DNA of 64,000 nt. It comes from Azophilus sp963663395 (GTDB lineage Bacteria; Pseudomonadota; Gammaproteobacteria; Pseudomonadales; Azotimanducaceae). The notes under the pieces were generated by a model that was given only the letters and a program-made list of their open reading frames with translations, ran no database searches and was not told the origin of the DNA. The DNA lies in NCBI GenBank assembly GCA_963663395.1, contig OY760226.1:4402001-4466000 (forward strand), given 5' to 3'. The translations under genes were made by a program, and so were the position numbers. Positions 16,612 through 25,102 of the stretch are shown here, piece after piece; the stretch's first letter is position 1; each line of letters begins with the position of its first letter.

Positions 16612-17443
16612 GGGCGACTCGCTTCGCAACCGCCGTCTGCAGCGATCGTATCCGATCGACCTCATCGAGCAGTTCGTTGAACGGGGGGAAGTTGAAATCC
16701 CGTTCGAGCAGCACCGGCATCGTCCCGTAACGGTCGAAAGCGGCGCCGAGCAGGTTCCAGACCGGTTCGATGACCGCCGCGCCATGGGTGTCGATGCACA
16801 GGTCCGGCGCCCGTTCGTAGTGTCCGGCAATGTGAATGTACTGGACGCGCGCCGCATCGATGCCCGCGAGGTACTCGTGCGGGTCGTATCCGAAGTTGAT
16901 GCTGTTCACATGGATGTTGTTTACATCCAGCAGCAGGTCGCAGTCGGCTTCAGCGAGCACGCCGTTGACGAACTCCAGTTCGGAGAGTTCACGCCCGGGT
17001 GCCGCGTAGTAGGAGATGTTCTCGATGCCGATGCGGCGTTCGAGCAGGTCCTGAACCTGGCGAATGCGGCCGGCGACGTATTGCACCGCCTCGCCGGTAA
17101 ACGGAATGGGCATGAGGTCGTAAAGGTGACCCTGCTCGTCGCTGCAATAGCTGAGGTGCTCGTTGTAGGCGAGTACCTCGAATTGATCGAGAAAGGCCTT
17201 TACCTGCCTGAGAAAGGCCGTATCAAGCGGTGCCGGACTGCCGAGCGACAGGGACAGCCCGTGGCAGACAAGGGGGAACCTGTCTGCAAGCCGGCGGAAC
17301 TGGCGGCCGAGCCGGCCGCCGATTCCGATCCAGTTCTCCGGCGCGAGTTCAAGGAAGTCGACAGCGTCCCCGTCCATGGCAAGGAGGTCGGGCAACAGCG
17401 TTCGCCGCAGCCCCAACCCCGCCCCTTGAACGGGAAACGACAT
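16598..17443 (-). CDS. bufB: DUF692 / MNIO-family multinuclear iron enzyme (BufB-like)
   Basis: DUF692 enzymes are TIM-barrel multinuclear non-heme iron oxidases that modify Cys residues of RiPP precursors (methanobactin MbnB, TglH, bufferin BufB). The 281 residues keep the expected ligand-bearing segments: ELAPENW, VCHGLSLSLGS, YNEHLSYC, IENISYYA, LLLDVNNIHVN, YIHIAGHYE and CIDTHGAAV. It lies between the six-Cys precursor gene and the DUF2063 partner. The likely reaction is oxidative conversion of precursor Cys to thiooxazole-type groups; the exact product is inference from the family. Confidence 0.9.
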   Translation of the reverse strand: MSFPVQGAGLGLRRTLLPDLLAMDGDAVDFLELAPENWIGIGGRLGRQFRRLADRFPLVCHGLSLSLGSPAPLDTAFLRQVKAFLDQFEVLAYNEHLSYCSDEQGHLYDLMPIPFTGEAVQYVAGRIRQVQDLLERRIGIENISYYAAPGRELSELEFVNGVLAEADCDLLLDVNNIHVNSINFGYDPHEYLAGIDAARVQYIHIAGHYERAPDLCIDTHGAAVIEPVWNLLGAAFDRYGTMPVLLERDFNFPPFNELLDEVDRIRSLQTAVAKRVAHAAT

Positions 17444-17459
17444 GGCGCCGGGCTACCCC

Positions 17460-17531
17460 CTATTCCAGGATCAGGTTGTCAAACCAGTCAAGCGCGCACC
17501 CGTTCGCCGTTATCTCGTCGGGGTGCGGCAT
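17460..17531 (-). CDS. Possible 23-residue peptide between bufA and bufB
   Basis: A short frame, MPHPDEITANGCALDWFDNLILE, starts 22 bases after the bufA stop and ends 16 bases before the bufB ATG, overlapping the region AGGGGG that serves as the bufB ribosome-binding site. It has no strong ribosome-binding site of its own. It could be a coupling peptide or nothing. It contains one Cys and no signal peptide. Confidence 0.25.
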   Translation of the reverse strand: MPHPDEITANGCALDWFDNLILE

Positions 17532-17552
17532 CGCGCCGTTTGCTGTCGGGTA

Positions 17553-17867
17553 TCAGGCGTCGTCGGACTCGTCGCCTTCGCCGCACTTGCCTTCGCCGCA
17601 ACTGCCTTCGGCTTCATCTTTTTCACCGCAGCTGCCTTCTTCGCCGCAGCTACCTTCGGCCTCGTCTTTGCCTTCGCCGCAGCTGCCTTCTTCTTCGCCG
17701 CAGCTACCGTCCTCGCCATGAGCGTCTACAAGACGGTCATAGCCGCGGTCGAGTTCTTCGGCTGCAAACAGCGCGCTGTCGGAGTCGGCCAGGGACGCCG
17801 TGGCCAGCGCCGCCGCAAAGACGGCTCCGACGGCAACCGCGATCGGCTTGGTCTTTCGTTCGAGCAT
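17553..17867 (-). CDS. bufA: Bufferin-type precursor peptide with six Cys (BufA/HvfA-like)
   Basis: A 104-residue secreted precursor: signal peptide MLERKTKPIAVAVGAVFAAALATASLA, a short linker, then an acidic, Gly-rich tail with six Cys in GSCGE or GKCGE contexts. The last ones, EGSCGEGKCGEG, match the EGKCG-type motif of known bufferins (copper-buffering RiPPs modified by DUF692 enzymes). The start at 17867 has GAGATT 6-11 bases upstream and begins directly with the positively charged signal peptide; the ATG at 17906 has no such site. The following bufB and bufC complete the cassette. The Cys region is built from imperfect DNA repeats. Copper binding in the periplasm is the expected role. 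Confidence 0.82.
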   Translation of the reverse strand: MLERKTKPIAVAVGAVFAAALATASLADSDSALFAAEELDRGYDRLVDAHGEDGSCGEEEGSCGEGKDEAEGSCGEEGSCGEKDEAEGSCGEGKCGEGDESDDA

Positions 17868-17910
17868 TGTTCTGAATCTCCGGTTGGGGCCTTGAGGGGC
17901 CTTCATCTAA

Positions 17911-17939
17911 GTTGGACACGCCGGGTTCTTAGGCGTTCC
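17911..17939 (-). promoter_or_regulatory. ECF-sigma (RpoE-like) promoter of the bufferin cassette
   Basis: On the minus strand GGAAC is followed after 17 bases by GTCCAA, matching the ECF pattern GGAACtt-N15-GTCnAA. The -10 box ends about 44 bases upstream of the bufA start at 17867. Bufferin operons in other bacteria are controlled by ECF sigma factors, which supports the assignment; no sigma factor gene is visible in the window. Confidence 0.5.
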
Positions 17940-18016
17940 GTGAAATAGGACTATCCAGCACCTACGCACCGAAGTATACCCAACTCAAGGGGGTGCGCTA
18001 GCCGCACTCCACCGGT

Positions 18017-18973
18017 TCACACGAGCGTGCCGCCGAGCCCGTCAATGGCGAAGGCGACCCGCTCGTTCACGGTGGGCGCAAAGGCTTCCCGGTCGAGAAC
18101 CGCCTGCAGGCGGCTGTCCAGCCCGCTGCCGTTGGCGATCTGGATGGCCAGGCCCGGGCGGGCATTCATCTCCAGCAGCAAGGGCCCGGCGTTCGCATCG
18201 ATGACGATGTCGCAACCCAGGTAGCCCAGGTTGGTTACGTCGAAACAGCGGCTTGCCAGGCGCAGCAGGTCTGCCCAGTCGGGAATGCGGATCTCGTCCA
18301 GGCGCGCGCCGTTGTCGGGGTGGCGGGTGATGGCCCGGTCATGCTGAACCGCGCCCACGCTCGTGCCGGTGCGGATGTCGAGGCCGACGCCGATGGCGCC
18401 CTGGTGCAGGTTTGCCTTGCCGTCGGAAGCGTGGGTACCCAGACGCAGCATCGCCATCACGGGGTAACCCCGAAAGACGATAACCCTGATGTCCGGAACA
18501 CCGTCGACGCTCATGGTGGCGAACATCTCGTGTGTTTTCGCCAGGGACTCGACGATGGCCGAGTCCGTGCGGCCGCCGAGCGAATACAGGCCGCTGATGA
18601 TGTTGGTGAGCAGCCGCTTGATCTGCTGAATGTTCACCCGGTCGCCGTTGCTCTTGACGAATCGCTCCCGGTCCCGGCCGGTGATTACCAGGATGCCCCG
18701 GCCGCCGCTGCCCTGGGCGGGCTTGATGACAAACTCGTCGAGTTCGTTCAGTCGCCGGGGCACGGCCTCGACCTCGAACTGGTGGGACAGGGCGAGTATC
18801 AGGTCTGGCATGGGGATGCCGGCCTTTGCGGCGAGCCGCTTGGTCAGCAGCTTGTTGTCGACCAGCGGATAGGCGCTGCGCTGGTTATGGCCGGCGACAA
18901 ACTCGAGGTTGCGCCGGTTCATGCCCACAACGCCCCGTTCGCGCAATTCCGACGGTGCGGCCAGCCAGTTCAT
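18017..18973 (-). CDS. RimK-like ATP-grasp alpha-L-glutamate ligase-related protein
   Basis: A 318-residue cytoplasmic ATP-grasp enzyme. Visible elements are LVDNKLLTKRLAAKAGIPMPD (N-terminal lobe), FVIKPAQGSGGRGILVI (nucleotide-binding loop), and the metal-binding LGCDIVIDANAGPLLLEMNARPG. This is the 'alpha-L-glutamate ligase-like' family that is always found with an inactive transglutaminase/7TM protein and a retropepsin-like protein. It probably adds an amino acid to a peptide or protein; the substrate is unknown. It overlaps the upstream gene by four bases (18970-18973). Confidence 0.85.
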   Translation of the reverse strand: MNWLAAPSELRERGVVGMNRRNLEFVAGHNQRSAYPLVDNKLLTKRLAAKAGIPMPDLILALSHQFEVEAVPRRLNELDEFVIKPAQGSGGRGILVITGRDRERFVKSNGDRVNIQQIKRLLTNIISGLYSLGGRTDSAIVESLAKTHEMFATMSVDGVPDIRVIVFRGYPVMAMLRLGTHASDGKANLHQGAIGVGLDIRTGTSVGAVQHDRAITRHPDNGARLDEIRIPDWADLLRLASRCFDVTNLGYLGCDIVIDANAGPLLLEMNARPGLAIQIANGSGLDSRLQAVLDREAFAPTVNERVAFAIDGLGGTLV

Positions 18974-20475
18974 GAGCCACGTCTCGCCAGCGGCAGGAAA
19001 CGGTGCAGTTCAAGCAGCCGGTACCCGGTATAGCGGCCGAGCATCAGTATCGCGGCCAGCACGCACAGGTGCAGTTCGGGAAAATTGAAGGCCAGGTGAC
19101 GGACCAGCGGCAGGCTCATCACCAGGTAGGCGCACACCGCCACCAACAGGCTGCCGGCGCCCTGCATCATGGCTTCGCCCGCACCCTCCTCTTCCCAGAG
19201 AATCGACATCCGCTCTACCGTCCAGGCCAGTATCACCATGGGGAAGAAGGTAATCGCAAGCCCGCTGATCAGGCCGAGGCGATAGCTCACCACCGCCAGC
19301 ATCATGACCAGCGCGATCACCACCACCACAAGCGTGGCGATGCGGGCAACCAGCAGCAGGTTCAGGGCCGAAAGGTAGGACCTCAGCAGCAGGGCGGCGC
19401 CCACCACCAGCACCAGGCCGACCAGGCCGGCCAGCAACTCCGTCTGCAGCAACGCGAGCGCGATAAGTACCGGCATGAAAGTGCCCGATGTCCGCATGCC
19501 CACGAGCAGCCGCATGATGACCACCACCAATGCGCCTACCGGCAGGGTCATGATGAGCTTGAACATGCCCTGTTCCGCGATGGGCAGGTTGTGCAGAGAC
19601 ACGTCGAAGGGGCTGTTTCGCAGCCTGGAAAGGCCCAGGGCAGACCGCACCTGGCTGGTCATCGAGAAGGTAACCTGGCTGCGGGTTCCCCCGACGACGT
19701 CGAACACCGACGGCGTACCGGTCTGCCACAGCAGCAGTTCGCCCGTCTCGTCGATCCGCCCGCGCCGCGGGTCATAGAGCAGCCAGGCATTCTCATGCCA
19801 GACCTGCACGTAGTCTCTCAACCGCTGATGGCGCCGGCCGTCTTCCAGCCGCAACGCCTTCACCGTTCTGGCAGCGATGCCGGCGCGATTCAGCAGGGCA
19901 CTGATCAGCGGTGCCGCGGCATGACCCTGCCGCAGCAGGCTCAGGTTCTGGCTCAACGGCCGGGTATTCGCCGCCTGCACCAACTGGTCTGCGAGCGACT
20001 TGGCGCTGGTGGACTTGGGCAGCAGGTCATTGAGCACTTCGGACGCGGCGGTGGCGTAGGGCCCGTCGAAGTGTGCCTCGCGCAGGTTGCCCGGCGGTTC
20101 CGGCGTTATCCGGTGCTGCGGGTCTTCGACCAGGTCCATCTGGTAGAAGAGGGTCTGTTGCCCGATAGCGGATCGCTTGGTCCAGTGCGCCCTGCGCTGG
20201 GGCCCGGCCCGGTCAATCGTGAGCCCGAATCCCGGGGAGGCGCCCGACTCGGACTGGTATAGCACGAGAAAGCCGTCCTGTTCCGGCGGCAGGGTCAGTA
20301 GCACCTCGGCGGGTTCCCCAGTGGCGAGGAACTCGATTCGGGCCTCGATCTGCCAGACGGTGCGGTCCTCGTCCGGCAGCAGCGGAACGCCGGTGTCCGC
20401 GTGGCGATAGACCGCGACGCCGATGCCCGCGGCGGTGAGCAGTGCCGCGGCCAGCACGTAGGACCAGCGTTCCAT
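18970..20475 (-). CDS. Inactive transglutaminase fused to a 7TM domain
   Basis: A 501-residue membrane protein. Residue 1-25 is a signal/anchor helix; the periplasmic part (about 26-300) contains an inactive transglutaminase-like fold (PLISALLNRAGIAARTVKALRLED…VWHENAWLLYDPRRGRID) in which the Cys position is not conserved. From about residue 305 seven hydrophobic helices follow (e.g. LLAGLVGLVLVVGAALLLRS, GLAITFFPMVILAWTVERM). The architecture is the 'UUP1/7TM' family that partners with the RimK-like ligase. The triad likely acts on an envelope-related peptide or polymer. Confidence 0.85.
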   Translation of the reverse strand: MERWSYVLAAALLTAAGIGVAVYRHADTGVPLLPDEDRTVWQIEARIEFLATGEPAEVLLTLPPEQDGFLVLYQSESGASPGFGLTIDRAGPQRRAHWTKRSAIGQQTLFYQMDLVEDPQHRITPEPPGNLREAHFDGPYATAASEVLNDLLPKSTSAKSLADQLVQAANTRPLSQNLSLLRQGHAAAPLISALLNRAGIAARTVKALRLEDGRRHQRLRDYVQVWHENAWLLYDPRRGRIDETGELLLWQTGTPSVFDVVGGTRSQVTFSMTSQVRSALGLSRLRNSPFDVSLHNLPIAEQGMFKLIMTLPVGALVVVIMRLLVGMRTSGTFMPVLIALALLQTELLAGLVGLVLVVGAALLLRSYLSALNLLLVARIATLVVVVIALVMMLAVVSYRLGLISGLAITFFPMVILAWTVERMSILWEEEGAGEAMMQGAGSLLVAVCAYLVMSLPLVRHLAFNFPELHLCVLAAILMLGRYTGYRLLELHRFLPLARRGS

Positions 20476-20484
20476 GGGATACCG

Positions 20485-21240
20485 TCACCCTTCCATGTCG
20501 GGCAAGGGTTGTACGAATTCCTGGGCCACATCCACCACGATCAGGTCCATGAGCAGGCTGCGCCCGAGAATGACCGCATGCTTGAGGTGGGTGCGGTTCG
20601 ACAGGTTGAATTCGAAATTGCCAAGGATCTGCCCCAACTGCACGCGCAACTGAACGACGGGGCGGCGGGAGCCGACGGCATCCGACTGCTGGAATACCCG
20701 CACAAAACGGCTCACTCGCCGCTCCAGGGTGTGGGTCTCGTCGCCCGTCTGAAGATCAAAGCGTACCCAGTCTTCGCCGTCGCGCTCGAGGAACACCATG
20801 TTGGTGGCACTCAACGAATTCGAGTCGGCCCCGGTATCGATGCGCGCGTTGATGGTGATTCCCGGGGGGGTAATGCGGACTCGCTCCAGGGAACCCACCA
20901 CCATTTTTTCGGTGCTTGTTTCCGTCACCACTTCCTCGGGCGCTTCGCAGGCGGCGCCTGCCGGTTCCGCCGGCGACAGGTCCGGAAATTCGCAGATTGG
21001 CGGCGGCAGTTCGATGGGCCTGGCCAGTTGCTGCTCGATGCTGTCGAGCCGGGTTTCGACCGACCGTTCGAATTGCCGCACCCGGTCGGAAACCCCGTTC
21101 ATGGAACTGTCGACCTCACCCAGGTCTGCGGCGAGATCACGTACGTCACCGTGCAAATCCCGCAGCGTCTGCTGCTGGTCTTCCAATACGGCGCACCCGC
21201 CCATTGCGGCCGCCGCCAGGATGATCGCCAAGCGCTTCAA
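20485..21240 (-). CDS. Retropepsin-like lipoprotein (RimB / 'ATP-dependent zinc protease' family)
   Basis: A 251-residue lipoprotein precursor with lipobox AMGGC at residue 16, a coiled-coil-like stretch (about 25-70), and a C-terminal retropepsin-like domain from about residue 115 with the catalytic motif ARIDTGADSNSLSATN. Family members are labelled 'putative ATP-dependent zinc protease', but the fold and DTGA motif indicate an aspartic protease or related hydrolase. It lies 10 bp before the inactive transglutaminase/7TM gene, and the three genes form one operon. Confidence 0.82.
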   Translation of the reverse strand: MKRLAIILAAAAMGGCAVLEDQQQTLRDLHGDVRDLAADLGEVDSSMNGVSDRVRQFERSVETRLDSIEQQLARPIELPPPICEFPDLSPAEPAGAACEAPEEVVTETSTEKMVVGSLERVRITPPGITINARIDTGADSNSLSATNMVFLERDGEDWVRFDLQTGDETHTLERRVSRFVRVFQQSDAVGSRRPVVQLRVQLGQILGNFEFNLSNRTHLKHAVILGRSLLMDLIVVDVAQEFVQPLPDMEG

Positions 21241-21311
21241 GCCAGATCCGCTCCCCGTTCGATGCCGGGCATTGTATCCACCATCCAGATGAACAGGTAC
21301 CGATGCCCCTG

Positions 21312-22484
21312 CTACTTGGAAAGGGCGTTCATCCCCTCCTCCAGACCGCGAACGGTCAGGGGATACATGAATCCGTTGAGGAGTTTTCGCGTCAGCCCCA
21401 CCGACGACGAATACTCCCAGGTCTCCTGGGGCGTGGGATTGATCCAGACAATCCGGTCATAAAGCTCCGTGAACCGGTTTATCCACACCGCCCCGGGCTC
21501 TTCGTTCCAGTGCTCGACGCTGCCGCCGGCATGCGTGATCTCGTAGGGCGCCATGGTGGCATCGCCCACGAACACGACCTTGTAGTCGTGGGCGTACTTG
21601 TTGAGGATTTCCCAGGTGGGAATGCGTTCGGTCATGCGCCGGCGGTTGTCCTTCCACACGGACTCGTAGATGAAGTTGTGGAAGTAGTAGCTTTCCATGT
21701 GCTTGAACTCGGTGCGCGTGGCGGAGAACAGCTCTTCGCTCACCTTCACATGGGCATCCATCGAACCGCCGATGTCCAGGAACAGCAGCACCTTCACGGT
21801 GTTCTTGCGCTCGGGGCGCATCTTGATGTCGAGCAGGCCGCCGTTGTGTGCCGTAGAGCGGATGGTGCCGCCCATGTCCAGTTCTTCTTCCTTGCCGGTG
21901 CGGGCGAACTTTCTCAGGCGGCGCAGCGCCAGCTTGATGTTGCGCGTTCCGAGTTCCACCGAGTCGTCCAGGTTCCTGTACTGGCGCTGGTCCCACACCT
22001 TGCGGGCTTTCTTCTTCTTGCCCTTGCCCATGCCACCGGGGCCGCTCTTGCCGGGGCGGTTCGGATCGTCGCCCTCCTCGCCTTCCTCGCCCTGGCGGGC
22101 CTGCTCGGCCGCTGCCTTTTCGGCCTCTTCCCTGGCTTCGCGGAAGGCTTCGATGAGTTTCTCGAGCCCGCCCAGTGAGTCGATTTTCTTCAGTTCTTCC
22201 GGTGTCAGCGATTTCTCGAATTCCCGGCGCAGCCACTCGTCGGGAATGAGCGATTCGAGCATGCCGTGCAGGTCTTCGAGCCCCTTGAAATAGGCGCCGA
22301 AAGCCCGGTCGAACTTGTCGTAGTTCTTTTCGTCCTTGACCAGGCAGGTTCGCGTCAGGAGGTAGAAGTCGTCCATGTTGGAATAGACGATGCGGTGCTT
22401 GAGGGCGGCGATGAGGTCCATGAGTTCCCGGATGGTGACGGGAACCTTGTATTTGCGGAGGGTTAAAAAGAGGTTGATTAGCAT
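21312..22484 (-). CDS. VWA (CoxE-like) domain protein
   Basis: A 390-residue cytoplasmic protein. The N-terminal half (LINLFLTLRKYKVPVTIRELMDLIAALKH) is the CoxE/YehP type, then a Lys/Glu/Gly-rich linker (about 135-180) and a C-terminal von Willebrand A domain with a MIDAS-like LFLDIGGSMDAHV and FVGDATMAPYEI. The gene follows the MoxR ATPase by 41 bp. MoxR/VWA pairs act as chaperones for metal-enzyme maturation or complex assembly; here the client is unknown. Confidence 0.85.
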   Translation of the reverse strand: MLINLFLTLRKYKVPVTIRELMDLIAALKHRIVYSNMDDFYLLTRTCLVKDEKNYDKFDRAFGAYFKGLEDLHGMLESLIPDEWLRREFEKSLTPEELKKIDSLGGLEKLIEAFREAREEAEKAAAEQARQGEEGEEGDDPNRPGKSGPGGMGKGKKKKARKVWDQRQYRNLDDSVELGTRNIKLALRRLRKFARTGKEEELDMGGTIRSTAHNGGLLDIKMRPERKNTVKVLLFLDIGGSMDAHVKVSEELFSATRTEFKHMESYYFHNFIYESVWKDNRRRMTERIPTWEILNKYAHDYKVVFVGDATMAPYEITHAGGSVEHWNEEPGAVWINRFTELYDRIVWINPTPQETWEYSSSVGLTRKLLNGFMYPLTVRGLEEGMNALSK

Positions 22485-22525
22485 GGTTTGTGCACCGCGT
22501 TGAAAACGCTGTTTTCAAGCGGCAA

Positions 22526-23374
22526 TCACCCTCTTGAGTCCCGCCTGTTCATGAAGGCGAGGCGCTCGAGGAGGTGCACGTCCTGCTCGTTCTTGACTAG
22601 GGCGCCGTACAGCGGCGGTATGGCCTTGCTCGGGTCGCGGTTGGTCAGGATTTCGTCGGGGATGTCGTCGGACATCAGGAGTTTCAGCCAGTCGATGAGT
22701 TCCGAGGTGGACGGCTTCTTCTTCAGGCCGGGTACCTTGCGGACATCGAAGAAGATCTCCATGGCTTCCTTCACCAGGTCTCGCTTGATGCCGGGGAAGT
22801 GCACTTCGATGATCTCGTGCATCGTCTCGCGGTCTGGGAAATTGATGTAGTGGAAGAAGCAGCGCCGCAGGAACGCATCGGGCAGTTCCTTCTCGTTGTT
22901 GGAGGTGATCACCACGATGGGGCGCTTGTTCGCAACGACCGTTTCGGACAGTTCGTAGACGAAGAACTCCATGCGGTCGAGTTCCTGCAGCAGGTCGTTG
23001 GGAAACTCGATGTCGGCCTTGTCGATCTCGTCGATGAGCAGTACCACGCGCTCGTCCGACTCGAAGGCCTCCCACAGCTTGCCTTTCTTGATGTAGTTGC
23101 GAATGTCGCCGACGCGCTCCTCGCCGAGCTGCGAATCGCGCAGGCGCGACACCGCATCGTACTCGTACAGGCCGTTGATGGCCTTGGTGCTCGACTTGAT
23201 ATGCCACTGGATCAATTCCATGCCCAGGGTCTTGGCAATCTCCTCGGCCAGCAGCGTCTTGCCGGTTCCCGGTTCGCCCTTGACGAGCAACGGCCGCTCG
23301 AGCTTGACCGCGGCATCGACGGCCATGCTCAGTTCATCCGTGGAGATATAGGTGTCGGTACTGTCGAAAATCAT
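22526..23374 (-). CDS. MoxR-family AAA+ ATPase
   Basis: A 282-residue AAA+ protein with Walker A VKGEPGTGKTLLAEEIAK, Walker B VVLLIDEIDKAD, sensor-1 VVITSNNEKELPDAFLRRC. It starts at 23374 (MIFDSTDTYISTDEL), the usual MoxR N terminus. It probably partners with the VWA protein downstream in maturing a complex. Confidence 0.9.
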   Translation of the reverse strand: MIFDSTDTYISTDELSMAVDAAVKLERPLLVKGEPGTGKTLLAEEIAKTLGMELIQWHIKSSTKAINGLYEYDAVSRLRDSQLGEERVGDIRNYIKKGKLWEAFESDERVVLLIDEIDKADIEFPNDLLQELDRMEFFVYELSETVVANKRPIVVITSNNEKELPDAFLRRCFFHYINFPDRETMHEIIEVHFPGIKRDLVKEAMEIFFDVRKVPGLKKKPSTSELIDWLKLLMSDDIPDEILTNRDPSKAIPPLYGALVKNEQDVHLLERLAFMNRRDSRG

Positions 23375-23642
23375 GCAACTTCTCTTGGTAATTCCTGTGG
23401 AGCCGGCGCAACCGGTCCGGCGCGCGTGCGGGCGAACCGGATATGAACCCTCCCGGCCCACGCAAACCGCGTACTGTATAGGACGGATAAGCACCCCACA
23501 AGCGGCTGCTCAGGCTCGCGAGCCGCGTCTGGCGGCGTCCCTTGCCGGACCTTCCGGTTGCGCACGGAGGATTTCAGAGTTGCCGTTTGCGTGCCCGGTT
23601 ACCTGCTTGCGACAGTGACCGGCCACCGCTTCGCTCGTGCCT

Positions 23643-23978
23643 TCAGTTGCCCTTGCGCGCGCGCCTCCGATGCAGCCAGTAAGAGTACGCGCCCGAGAGC
23701 ACGGTAGCAGCCACGACACCTGAAAACAGGAGGCTCGCCGCCAGTGCCGGCTGGCCGTCCCGCTGCAGGGCCGCCTCGAAAACCAGCACCAGGGACGCCG
23801 GGGCGAAATAGGTGTCGAATTGCGGAACCGGGGCAGGCAGGAACAGCACGACGGCCGCCATGGAACGCAACCAGTACTTCAGGAAACCGTTTTGCATCGG
23901 GCGTGTCAGGACGACCACCCCGAAGAGCGCCGCCGCTCCTGCGCACACCGCGACCAGCCAGGCGATCGGTTCCGTCAT
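23643..23978 (-). CDS. Small membrane protein of unknown function
   Basis: A 111-residue protein with three or four hydrophobic stretches (PIAWLVAVCAGAAALFGVVV; WLRSMAAVVLFLPAPVP; ALAASLLFSGVVAATVLSGAY) and a basic C terminus (LHRRRARKGN). It resembles small inner-membrane proteins annotated as hypothetical in gammaproteobacteria. The ATG overlaps the rnd stop by four bases, so it is expressed with rnd. The function is not recognised. The 268 bp after it (23375-23642) hold no visible gene. Confidence 0.65.
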   Translation of the reverse strand: MTEPIAWLVAVCAGAAALFGVVVLTRPMQNGFLKYWLRSMAAVVLFLPAPVPQFDTYFAPASLVLVFEAALQRDGQPALAASLLFSGVVAATVLSGAYSYWLHRRRARKGN

Positions 23979-25102
23979 GCGCGCTTTTCCAGTTCGGCAG
24001 TGAATTCGCTGCCCAACACGTCCTCGCGCCAGCCGAGATAGGTTTCAGACAGGCTTCCGGTAGCGCGATAGTGCCGGACGCACTGCTCGATATCCCGCTG
24101 GCGCGCCAGCAGCTCCGGTGCAACACCCAGTTCCTGCGCTCGCCGGCGCCCGATCTCGCGCAGCCTCTTCAGCAAGCCGCCCTGCCGCTGGCTAAGCGGC
24201 TTCGGCAAGGGCGACTCCGGGCTTGCTTCCAGGCCCGCCTCGAATGCGCGGAGCAGTTCCTCGCCGTAACGGCGAGCGACCCGCGGCGGCAACCTGCGCC
24301 GGATGTCCACCAGGTCGACGGTGTGCTGCTGCGCGAACTGCAGGAGATGCTCGTCCCAGACGACCCGGTTGCGCGGCACATCCTCTGCCATGGCTCGCCG
24401 CTCGCGCCAGTCGCACAGCGACTTTAGTACGGCGAGTTGCCGCCCATCCAGCTTCCACGCTTTCTTTACACCCGTGAAAAAGGAGGACGGTTCCCGCGGG
24501 GCGTAACGCTCCCTGCGGCGCATGTCTTCGACAAACCAGTGCCGTCGCCCGGCCGCCTCGAGCCTGTCGACCAGCGCGCCGTGCAATTCAACCAGGTACG
24601 CGACATCTTCCTGGGCATAGCGAACCTGCTCGCCGGACAACGGCCGCTTCAGCCAGTTCGACCGCGTGTGGTGCTTGGGCAGCGTCACCCCGAGCATCCC
24701 CTCAACCAGGGCGGCATAGCTGGTGGAGAAGTCCTCGGCAACGAACGCCGCTGCAAGCTGGGTATCGAACAGGTTGACGGGCCGGACATCGAGATGCCGA
24801 TAGAGCAGTTCCAGGTCTTCGAAGCAGGCGTGTATGACCTTTACCGTTGCCGGTTCGGTCAACACATCGACGAACGGAGTCCACTCGTCAACGGCAAGCG
24901 GGTCGACAAGCCAGATACCGGACCCCGCCGCAACCTGGTACAGGCCCGGAATGGGAAAGAAGGTATCGGTGCGCTGAAACTCGGTGTCCATGCCGACGAC
25001 GCCGCGCCACGAGTTCGCAGCCCGCGCAAGGTCCGCTGCGGAGGCCACCCAGTCGCAGCGGGTTGATTCCTCAGCCGAGACGGCGGCGCCCCTGCAGGGC
25101 AT
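23975..25102 (-). CDS. rnd: Ribonuclease D
   Basis: 3'-to-5' exonuclease of the DEDD family acting on tRNA precursors. Motifs: GMDTEFQRTDTF (ExoI), VIHACFEDLELL (ExoII) and YAQEDVAYLVEL (ExoIII); two HRDC-type regions follow (e.g. LCDWRERRAMAEDVPRNRVVWDEHLLQFA). Starting at the ATG at 25102 the protein has 375 residues, the length of the E. coli enzyme, and overlaps the recR 3' end by 32 bases; a GTG at 25048 is an alternative. It belongs to the dnaX-ybaB-recR operon. Confidence 0.92.
   Translation of the reverse strand: MPCRGAAVSAEESTRCDWVASAADLARAANSWRGVVGMDTEFQRTDTFFPIPGLYQVAAGSGIWLVDPLAVDEWTPFVDVLTEPATVKVIHACFEDLELLYRHLDVRPVNLFDTQLAAAFVAEDFSTSYAALVEGMLGVTLPKHHTRSNWLKRPLSGEQVRYAQEDVAYLVELHGALVDRLEAAGRRHWFVEDMRRRERYAPREPSSFFTGVKKAWKLDGRQLAVLKSLCDWRERRAMAEDVPRNRVVWDEHLLQFAQQHTVDLVDIRRRLPPRVARRYGEELLRAFEAGLEASPESPLPKPLSQRQGGLLKRLREIGRRRAQELGVAPELLARQRDIEQCVRHYRATGSLSETYLGWREDVLGSEFTAELEKRA

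Noticed and set aside
17510..17719. Lys/Ala-rich histone H1-like frame (MARTVAAAKKKAAAAKAK...) overlapping bufA
   Set aside because: It is a shadow of the repetitive GAG/GGC-rich Cys tail of bufA in another frame on the same strand; it lacks its own start signal, and the bufA frame has signal peptide and operon context.
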